Source: an uncultured Lachnospiraceae bacterium
GTDB taxonomy: Bacteria > Bacillota > Clostridia > Lachnospirales > Lachnospiraceae
Assembly: GCA_946538525.1 (NCBI GenBank)
Contig: CAMNGU010000012.1
Coordinates: 1 to 34,167 of the forward strand
Direction: 5' to 3'
DNA length: 34,167 nt
Part shown: positions 1-6,603 of the stretch, piece by piece
Layout of the letters: every line of letters begins with the position of its first letter
Numbering within the stretch: the first letter of the stretch is position 1
The notes under the pieces: model-generated
Told to the model about the DNA's origin: nothing
Seen by the model: the letters and a program-made list of their open reading frames with translations, nothing else
The model's database searches: none
Made by a program: the position numbers and the translations under genes

Positions 1-70
1 AGCTATCTTTGGTGGATTCCCACATTTAATTTCCGAATGTAAATTTACACTGTCGAGATTTGCTTTGTAG

Positions 71-99
71 TTGGATTATTAGTGAAAAAGTGGTATCAT
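71..99 (+). promoter_or_regulatory. Putative promoter, extended -10 type
   Basis: TTGGAT (71-76) and TATCAT (94-99) are 17 bases apart, and TG lies one base before the -10 (91-92), giving an extended -10. It would drive the small genes that follow. Apart from this promoter and the short ORF at 160-195, I see nothing convincing in the first 240 bases. Confidence 0.45.
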
Positions 100-159
100 T
101 GTAATATGTTTTTTCGTATAGAAAAATTGGTTTTCTATATCAATATGGGGGGTGAAGTA

Positions 160-195
160 ATGCCATTTGGTATTATGGATAAAAAGGTATGTTAA
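160..195 (+). CDS. Possible 11-codon leader peptide
   Basis: An ATG at 160 opens an 11-codon frame (MPFGIMDKKVC) ending in TAA. A very strong Shine-Dalgarno-like run, GGGGGGTGA (147-155), sits at good spacing. It lies between the putative promoter and the small membrane protein gene at 241. It could be a translated leader, or the decayed start of a once longer gene. I do not recognise the peptide, and such a short frame can arise by chance; the ribosome-binding site is the only real support. Confidence 0.25.
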   Translation: MPFGIMDKKVC

Positions 196-240
196 GGTGT
201 TTTATTTGAAAGGTATTTGCAAGAAAAAAAAGGTGGGCAA

Positions 241-690
241 ATGATATTATTACTTTTAATTGTATTTGGTGTTATTGCTGTATTTGGATATATAATCTTT
301 TTGATTGTATATTTCTGTTCTCTTGATAATGAACAGAATAAGCCGGCACCTAATTATGCTCCCGTGGACAGACTTGCCATGGATTATGAATATACTGAAA
401 GTCGTGTCTCTGTTATCAAATATGTTCGAGTCACATTTAGGGACTGGAATCATAATATGAAATGTGAAGATATCACATTTACTCTAAGTAATCCCAAGCC
501 ATCAGGAAATAAATGTATGTTTATGATCGATTCAGTGGTTTTCACTATGAAAAACCTGGAGATTTTTAATGTGGTTTTTCTAGATGGAAATCAGAACCTT
601 CTTCCTTCAACAGACTACGGATATAGCTTTGAGGAAGTTAAGGATGGAGGATATGCGAACCTATATATCTGGCTGGCTAATAAGAATTAA
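241..690 (+). CDS. Small membrane-anchored protein of unknown function
   Basis: The product is 149 residues from the ATG at 241, preceded closely by AGGTGGG. An in-frame TTG eight codons earlier (217) is a less likely start. Residues about 1-27 are a hydrophobic segment (MILLLLIVFGVIAVFGYIIF, then more aliphatic residues). This suggests one N-terminal membrane anchor with the remaining ~120 residues in a soluble, beta-rich-looking domain containing several aromatic residues. There is no lipobox. I do not recognise a family. The gene stands alone: about 100 bases separate it from the following protease gene, and the shared + orientation is the only sign of co-transcription. Function unknown. 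Confidence 0.6.
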   Translation: MILLLLIVFGVIAVFGYIIFLIVYFCSLDNEQNKPAPNYAPVDRLAMDYEYTESRVSVIKYVRVTFRDWNHNMKCEDITFTLSNPKPSGNKCMFMIDSVVFTMKNLEIFNVVFLDGNQNLLPSTDYGYSFEEVKDGGYANLYIWLANKN

Positions 691-790
691 TAGTTTATTG
701 GTTAATAAGATAACTTAGAAAAATATAAATAAATAATAAAATAGCCCGGTTTTACTACAATTCTAAAAAAGAAAATGAGAGCAAAAATAT

Positions 791-3028
791 ATGAAAAAGA
801 CTATTTTAAGAAGGCTTAAGAAACCATTTGTGATCTTCCTTTCGGCATTTCTTCTTTTATCCTGCGCAGGATGTGGTGATGAAGAGTATTGGGATGATGA
901 GGAATATGACGAGTATGGCAAAGAAGATTATGATGAAGAATATGACGAAGATTATGATGAAGAATATGACGAAGATTATGATGAAGAATATGAAGATGAA
1001 TATGAAGAATATGAAGAATCATCAAGTTCTGTTCCAAGTACAGCTTCAGCCATGAAGGGTACGCAGATGAGTGTTAGTGGTTCCACAGGCGACCTTTCAA
1101 TCCAGAGAACTTTGGTGTCCGATCTTGGAGAGGTGGGAGATGCAAATACATGGACCATATTTATCTATCTTTGTGGAACTGATCTTGAGTCCGATGGAGG
1201 AATGGGTACTGACGATATAGATGAGATGTTGGGCGCCACTGTAAGTGACCATGTTAGGTTCATTATCCAGACTGGTGGAACCAGCCAGTGGAATACCAGC
1301 GGTGTGGATGACAGTGTGATCCAGAGGTTTTTGATTAGTGATGGCGTTATGGAAAAGGTGGATGAAAAGCCACTGGCCAGCATGGGTACCACAGATTCTT
1401 TGACAGACTTCTTGGTTTGGGGACTAAATGAATTTAAATCCGATAAGATGGGGCTTGTTATGTGGAACCATGGTGGCGGAAGTATATCCGGCGTATGCTT
1501 TGATGAAATGTATGACAATGATTCTATCGATCTGATGGAATTAGATAATGCACTAAGTGAATGTGCAGCTACCTACAATCGTAGATTTAAATTTATCGGT
1601 TTTGATGCCTGTCTCATGGGAACTGTGGAGGTTGCAAATGTGCTTGCTACCTATGCAGACTATATGTATGGTTCTGAAGAGACTGAGCCTGGAAGTGGTT
1701 GGGATTATAAGGCTATTGGCGATTATCTTGCTGAGAATCCTGATGCTGACGGAGCTGATCTGGGCAAGGAAGTCTGCGACAGTTTTTTAGCAGCCTGTGA
1801 GGCTCAAAATGATGATGAGCTTACAACACTTTCAGTTATCGACCTTTCAAAGATTGATGAACTGCTAACTAATTTCAATGTTTTTGCAAAGAATATGTAT
1901 GAGGCCGGACAGGATTCCTCTAATATAGCGGAAATGGTTCGTGGGATTCAGTCAGCTGATAACTATGGAGGTAATAACAAAACTGAAGGTTATACCAACA
2001 TGGTAGATATGGGTGGGATAATAGATGCTTGTTCCTCATTTGCAGATGGTGCAGATGCAGCCAAGAAGTCCCTCGATAGCGCGGTGGTTTATCAGGTTAC
2101 TGGTTCAACACATCCAAATGCGTCCGGACTTTCAATGTATTATCCGCTTTCAATTCAGGGTTCAAATGAGCTTTCTATATTTGAGAAGATTTCAGTAAGC
2201 CCATATTATCTTTCGTTTGTTGATAGACAGAATAAGACTGGTGCCACAGATGATAGCTTTGAGGACTATGATGAGGAGCAGTTCTTCGAGGATGATGGTA
2301 ATTGGGAATACGGTACTTCTGATGATAGCTATTGGAATTACCTGGATAACTATGAGCAGACAGGTGAAAGCTCATATATCACATTTACCACTGAGCCTGA
2401 AGTTGATGATGATGGAGTATTTGGATTCCAGCTGGATGAAAATGGAATCAATAACGCTGCTGGTGTTTACGCACTGGTTTATACTTTGTCGGAAGATGGA
2501 AATGACCTTATAGAGCTTGGTGAAACTGTAGATGTTAATGGTGACTGGTCTACAGGTAAGTTTTCCGATAACTTTGATGGCTACTGGCTGTCCCTTTCTG
2601 ATGGACAGAACATCGCTACATATGTGGTTGAGGAAACAGAGGATTATGTGGTATATACATCGCCTATTCTTCTAAATGGGGATGAAACCAACCTGCGTAT
2701 GAAGCAGTATTATGATGATGGCCGGGTTGAAGTTGAAGGAGCCTGGGATGGAATAAGTGAGGATGGTGTCGCATCCAGAGATATTATAAAGCTTAAGAGC
2801 GGGGATGCTATAACTCCTTGCTATTATGCTTACGATATAAATACTGATGAAGAATTCGAATATGAAGGGGAAGAATTCAAAGTATCAGGAACACTTGAGA
2901 TAGGTTACGATATGATGTATGTGGGAGAATATAGATATTCTTTCTGCATAGATGATATATATGGGGATTATTATATTTCTGATCATGTTGAATTTTCTAT
3001 AGATGAGGATGGAAATATAACCTTCTAA
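791..3028 (+). CDS. Clostripain-like (peptidase family C11) lipoprotein cysteine protease
   Basis: A probable surface-anchored endopeptidase of 745 residues. Residues 1-28 form a lipoprotein signal: basic start, hydrophobic core, then LLLSCAGC with two candidate lipidation cysteines. A tract of almost only Asp, Glu and Tyr follows (about 30-77), then a Ser-rich linker. The C11 domain covers about 110-480. It opens with a strand, WTIFIYLCGTDLE, and carries the expected catalytic pair: His227 in WNHGGG and Cys274 in GFDACLMG. Clostripain-family enzymes usually cleave after Arg or Lys; specificity here cannot be read. Residues after about 490 form a second acidic, Tyr-rich region of unknown fold. 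Only 22 bases separate it from the downstream EAL gene, so the two are probably co-transcribed. The SD before ATG 791 is weak. Family assignment is firm; substrate unknown. Confidence 0.88.
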   Translation: MKKTILRRLKKPFVIFLSAFLLLSCAGCGDEEYWDDEEYDEYGKEDYDEEYDEDYDEEYDEDYDEEYEDEYEEYEESSSSVPSTASAMKGTQMSVSGSTGDLSIQRTLVSDLGEVGDANTWTIFIYLCGTDLESDGGMGTDDIDEMLGATVSDHVRFIIQTGGTSQWNTSGVDDSVIQRFLISDGVMEKVDEKPLASMGTTDSLTDFLVWGLNEFKSDKMGLVMWNHGGGSISGVCFDEMYDNDSIDLMELDNALSECAATYNRRFKFIGFDACLMGTVEVANVLATYADYMYGSEETEPGSGWDYKAIGDYLAENPDADGADLGKEVCDSFLAACEAQNDDELTTLSVIDLSKIDELLTNFNVFAKNMYEAGQDSSNIAEMVRGIQSADNYGGNNKTEGYTNMVDMGGIIDACSSFADGADAAKKSLDSAVVYQVTGSTHPNASGLSMYYPLSIQGSNELSIFEKISVSPYYLSFVDRQNKTGATDDSFEDYDEEQFFEDDGNWEYGTSDDSYWNYLDNYEQTGESSYITFTTEPEVDDDGVFGFQLDENGINNAAGVYALVYTLSEDGNDLIELGETVDVNGDWSTGKFSDNFDGYWLSLSDGQNIATYVVEETEDYVVYTSPILLNGDETNLRMKQYYDDGRVEVEGAWDGISEDGVASRDIIKLKSGDAITPCYYAYDINTDEEFEYEGEEFKVSGTLEIGYDMMYVGEYRYSFCIDDIYGDYYISDHVEFSIDEDGNITF
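923..994 (+). repeat. 24-bp tandem repeat coding for the Asp/Glu/Tyr tract
   Basis: Three 24-base units lie end to end (923-946, 947-970, 971-994). The first two are identical and the third differs at its last base. Each encodes EDYDEEYD. More degenerate GAA/GAT/TAT codons flank the block. The repeat is in frame, so a copy-number change would alter spacer length without breaking the protease gene. Confidence 0.9.
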
Positions 3029-3050
3029 AAAATATTATAGGAGGGGTACT

Positions 3051-4724
3051 ATGGCAAAGAGGGAAATCTATGGTGTGCTCATAGAGCGATTGATTCAGGT
3101 TACTCATCAGATGCACTTTGACAGGGATTTATATGTTGAGCTTATTCATGAAATATGTGAGGTTTATCATCTTGCTAAGGGAGCAATCGAATTTTACTCA
3201 ACACCTATGATGGAATCCTTGGGAAAGGGCGAATATTATTGTGATTTCGATAATGGTAAAGCGGAGAGGATTGTTCTTCGTGAACGGGTAGTATCTACTA
3301 CAAAGGCAGTTTTAATCGGAACACTTTATGCTGAAAAAGGTGATCCGGATAGGGAAACTGAGGAATTGAATCAGCTGCAAAACATGCTTCGGATCATAAT
3401 CGGTTTTGTGAGTCGTAGAAGACTTATAGCTACTTTGGAAAAGTTTGGTTTTTCGGATATTGATGGTTATAATAATTTCCGTGCCTTCGCTCGCTATCTG
3501 GATATAGAGAATGTAGAGAACAGACTTGGAGGCAAAGTTGCATTTCACATAGATCTTCATAACTTCGGTATGGTAAATCATGAGATTGGCCGTGAAAATG
3601 GAGATAAAGTTCTGAAAAATTATTATATGATGCTCCAAGAGGCGATTGGAGATAAGGGCTTCGTTGCTCGTTTGGGTGGAGACAAATTTATAGGAGTTTT
3701 TGACCGTAAGGTTAAAAGAGCTGTCTATGACATATTTACTGGAACTCCTGTTTCTTATGGAGATGAAAGCGGAAATAGAGTTTTGATAACAGCCGCTGCT
3801 GGCATATATATGTTACCAAATCCATTTATGATGAAGACTTATGGTGATATCATGGACAGGATTATGATAGCCAGTTCAACAGCTAAGCGTGAGGCCGGCG
3901 GAAGTATTGTTGTATATGATGATAAGATGAAAGCTCGTAAAGAGCATGTTAAGAAGGTTCAGGCTGAATTTCGTGAAGCGTTAAAGAATGAAGAGTTTGT
4001 AGTTTATTATCAGCCAAAGGTTAATATTGATACGAAGAAACTCTCTGGCTCTGAAGCCCTTTGCAGATGGATTAAGGATAAGAATATAGTTCCTCCTATT
4101 GAATTTATTCCTATTCTAGAAATGAATACGGATATTTGTGACCTGGACTTTTATATGCTGGATCATGTATGTTCAGATATAAGAAGATGGCTGGATGAAG
4201 GTCGAGAAGTTGTAAGAGTATCAGTAAACTTCTCAAGAAAGCATTTGGTATCCATTGATTTTCTTGATCGAATCATATCAACAATTGATAAGTATAATGT
4301 ACCTCATAAGTATATTGAGGTAGAGCTTACTGAGACTACCACAGATGTGGAGTTCAACGATCTTAAGAGAGTTGTATGTGGTCTTCAGAAGGAAGGCGTG
4401 TGGACAGCTGTAGATGATTTTGGGGTAGGCTATTCATCGCTGAATTTGATAAAAGATTTACCGTGGAATGTACTTAAGATAGATAAAAGTTTCGTGCCAA
4501 AAAGTGTTGATGAAGAGGATAGTATCTCCAATAAGATGTTTAAGCATGTTATAGCTCTTGCTCATGACATCGGTCTTGAACTAGTAATCGAAGGAGTGGA
4601 GACTTTGGATCAGTTAGATGTACTGAGATTAAATAATTGCGAGATTGCCCAGGGATATTTCTTCGATAGACCACTTCCTCTTAAGGACTTTGAGGATAGA
4701 CTTACTCAGATGGTATATTCATAG
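3051..4724 (+). CDS. c-di-GMP phosphodiesterase: N-terminal sensory region, degenerate GGDEF, EAL
   Basis: The product is 557 residues with a strong AGGAGGGG before ATG 3051. The N-terminal ~130 residues may be a GAF-like sensory region, with no membrane segment. A GGDEF domain follows whose signature reads GGDKF (209-213), so cyclase activity is doubtful. The C-terminal EAL domain (about 310-555) looks fully catalytic: SEAL at 334-337, Asn in VSVNFS, Glu in ELTET, the DDFGVGYSS loop, Lys in KIDKSF, Glu in IEGVET and Gln in QGYFFDRPL. It should hydrolyse c-di-GMP to pGpG in the cytoplasm, with the GGDKF domain perhaps acting as a GTP or ligand sensor. It is tightly linked to the upstream surface protease gene, which suggests c-di-GMP control of a surface function; this link is inference. 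Confidence 0.9.
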   Translation: MAKREIYGVLIERLIQVTHQMHFDRDLYVELIHEICEVYHLAKGAIEFYSTPMMESLGKGEYYCDFDNGKAERIVLRERVVSTTKAVLIGTLYAEKGDPDRETEELNQLQNMLRIIIGFVSRRRLIATLEKFGFSDIDGYNNFRAFARYLDIENVENRLGGKVAFHIDLHNFGMVNHEIGRENGDKVLKNYYMMLQEAIGDKGFVARLGGDKFIGVFDRKVKRAVYDIFTGTPVSYGDESGNRVLITAAAGIYMLPNPFMMKTYGDIMDRIMIASSTAKREAGGSIVVYDDKMKARKEHVKKVQAEFREALKNEEFVVYYQPKVNIDTKKLSGSEALCRWIKDKNIVPPIEFIPILEMNTDICDLDFYMLDHVCSDIRRWLDEGREVVRVSVNFSRKHLVSIDFLDRIISTIDKYNVPHKYIEVELTETTTDVEFNDLKRVVCGLQKEGVWTAVDDFGVGYSSLNLIKDLPWNVLKIDKSFVPKSVDEEDSISNKMFKHVIALAHDIGLELVIEGVETLDQLDVLRLNNCEIAQGYFFDRPLPLKDFEDRLTQMVYS

Positions 4725-4769
4725 ATCAGAATATAGCTGATTAATATTTTAAAACTAATTAGAAAGATA

Positions 4770-4810
4770 CAGCTCATAGAGTGCCTGATCATATAGGAAT
4801 CTATGAGCTG
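4770..4810 (+). terminator. Hairpin after the EAL gene, possible terminator
   Basis: CAGCTCATAGA (4770-4780) pairs perfectly with TCTATGAGCTG (4800-4810), an 11-bp stem around a 19-base loop. The following bases (ATTTGTTGATTT) are T-rich but not a clean T run. It probably ends the protease-EAL transcript, but attenuation or RNA processing is possible. Confidence 0.5.
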
Positions 4811-4864
4811 ATTTGTTGATTTAGGATTTAACAGAAAAATAGAAATAGAAAGATAACTAGGTTA

Positions 4865-5887
4865 ATGGAATTAGATAACATAGAAAATAAAGATAATCAA
4901 GATAATATAGAAAATACTCAGATAAAAAATACTCAGATAAATAACAGTCGTAGATTTTATGTAAACCAGGTTAAACCAATGCTTGAAAATGAATTCGCTG
5001 AATATGTGGACAGAATAGCAGTGGGACTGGCTGGTGAAGGTTCGGACTGTTTCGGTTATGAAGATTTTATGTCCAGAGATCATGACTTTGGTACAGGTGT
5101 TTGTCTGTGGATTACAGATGAAGATATGCAGGTGTTCGGGGAAAGACTAGATAAAACCTATAACGATCTGATTGACAGTCACCCTGGAAATAATCTTACA
5201 GCCCGTCTGAGAGAGCGAAGAGGAGTCATGACAATTCATGACTTCTATTCAAGTATTTTAGGAATAGACCTTGATACTAAGAACTGCAGACTTACAGAAA
5301 GTGACTGGAGAAATCTGGATCATTCCTGTCTTGCAACGGCGGTGAATGGAGAAGTATTCAGGGATGATTTGGGTGAATTTACAGCATTTAGAAAACTCCT
5401 ACTGGATTACTATCCGGATAATGTTTGGAAGATAAGAATAGTAAATGAGCTGCATAAATTCTCTGCATCCCTGCAGGTGAATTATGCCAGATGTATGTCC
5501 AGAGGGGATAAGGTGGCTGCAAGGCTCTGTCATCTCCATGGGCTGGAAGCGGCTATGCAGTTATTCTTTCTGATGAAGAGAGTTTATCCGCCATATTATA
5601 AATGGACCTACAGAAGACTGGCTGAATTAGATAAAGAGCAAAATAAAGAACAAAATAAAGAGGGCTTGTTCTCCAAATGGATTCTTCAACTGTCTGAAAC
5701 AGATATTGATCTATCCAATTGGGAGGGTAGAACCTATAGCGCCAACTACCTTAACTTGAATGATCAGGTGGTTCTTCTGGCAGAAAGGCTGGCAGAGCAG
5801 ATAGCAAAGATGATGATGGGGCATGGCCTTATCGATAATCCGGATCCATATCTGGAAAGACATATAGATGAGATTATAAATAATTAG
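4865..5887 (+). CDS. DUF4037-type protein with nucleotidyltransferase-like motif
   Basis: The product is 340 residues, soluble, with no signal peptide. Residues 59-76 carry the family hallmark (GSDCFGY, then SRDHDFG), resembling the GS...D-x-D active-site arrangement of nucleotidyltransferase folds. The second half (about 175-245) has the helical region typical of DUF4037, including NVWKIRIVNELHKFS and a Tyr-rich YPPYYKWTYRRL. The substrate of this family is not known to me. Two low-complexity stretches look inserted: an Asn/Gln-rich N-terminus with a duplicated 15-base unit (4913-4942) and a 12-base repeat near 5633-5662 (KEQN units). The SD before ATG 4865 is poor (AGG only), so the true start could lie downstream, near the conserved FYVNQVKPML. 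The exonuclease gene follows on the same strand. Confidence 0.75.
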   Translation: MELDNIENKDNQDNIENTQIKNTQINNSRRFYVNQVKPMLENEFAEYVDRIAVGLAGEGSDCFGYEDFMSRDHDFGTGVCLWITDEDMQVFGERLDKTYNDLIDSHPGNNLTARLRERRGVMTIHDFYSSILGIDLDTKNCRLTESDWRNLDHSCLATAVNGEVFRDDLGEFTAFRKLLLDYYPDNVWKIRIVNELHKFSASLQVNYARCMSRGDKVAARLCHLHGLEAAMQLFFLMKRVYPPYYKWTYRRLAELDKEQNKEQNKEGLFSKWILQLSETDIDLSNWEGRTYSANYLNLNDQVVLLAERLAEQIAKMMMGHGLIDNPDPYLERHIDEIINN

Positions 5888-5947
5888 GTAAAACTATTAA
5901 GAAATTAATTAGAGATAAATAATTAAGAAAAAAATTAGGTAAAAATT

Positions 5948-6490
5948 ATGTTAGGAAGAAAACAGGGAAAAAGCTTAAATACATTTGTAGATGACTATGT
6001 GGTATTCGACTTGGAGACCACAGGTGTATCAAGAAAAAAAGATAAGATTATAGAGATATCAGCTATTAAGGTTAAGAACCGAAAGGTGGTAGACACATTT
6101 AGCACTTTGGTAAATCCTGAAAGGCATATATCTCACTGGGCAAGTGATGTAAATCATATTTATGATGACATGGTGAAGGATGCACCACTTATCTCAGAGG
6201 TGATGCAGGATTTTATAGACTTCATCGAAGAACTGCCGGTGTTGGGTCATAATATTCTGAGGTTTGATATGCCATTTATCTATAAGGAGTGTAGGGATAT
6301 CCTGGATGGCATTCCAAACAATGACTGTATTGATACGCTTCCTATCTCAAGGGCGAAGCTGCCAGATATGGAGCATCATGGTCTGGGGGACCTGGCTAAT
6401 CATTTTGGTATATCTACTGAAGGGGCTCATAGAGCTTTGAAGGATTGCGAGATGACGCAGCAGGTTTATGAATTCATGAGAGATATTTGA
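5948..6490 (+). CDS. DnaQ-like 3'-5' exonuclease (DEDDh family)
   Basis: A 180-residue stand-alone exonuclease domain with all five catalytic residues: Asp21 and Glu23 in FDLETTG, Asp107 in GHNILRFDM, His161 and Asp166 in AHRALKDC. The fold matches the proofreading epsilon/PolC exonuclease type, which removes 3' nucleotides with two metal ions. There is no polymerase or helicase fusion. Small free-standing members can act in proofreading, repair or RNA trimming, and sequence alone does not say which. It lies 113 bases upstream of addB, which would fit a repair role, but co-transcription is unproven. The SD is weak before ATG 5948. Confidence 0.88.
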   Translation: MLGRKQGKSLNTFVDDYVVFDLETTGVSRKKDKIIEISAIKVKNRKVVDTFSTLVNPERHISHWASDVNHIYDDMVKDAPLISEVMQDFIDFIEELPVLGHNILRFDMPFIYKECRDILDGIPNNDCIDTLPISRAKLPDMEHHGLGDLANHFGISTEGAHRALKDCEMTQQVYEFMRDI

Positions 6491-6603
6491 AATTATGAAA
6501 ATCATAGGGAATAATGATTAAGAGAAAAATATCTAAGAATAATAAAGCTATAATCTAATATTGAATTATCTGTTGGTTTACATAACATTTGAGGAGGGCA
6601 TAC

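Noticed and set aside
816-1037. His-rich minus-strand frame opposite the start of the C11 protease
   Set aside because: It mirrors the GAT/GAA/TAT repeat tract and has no independent support.
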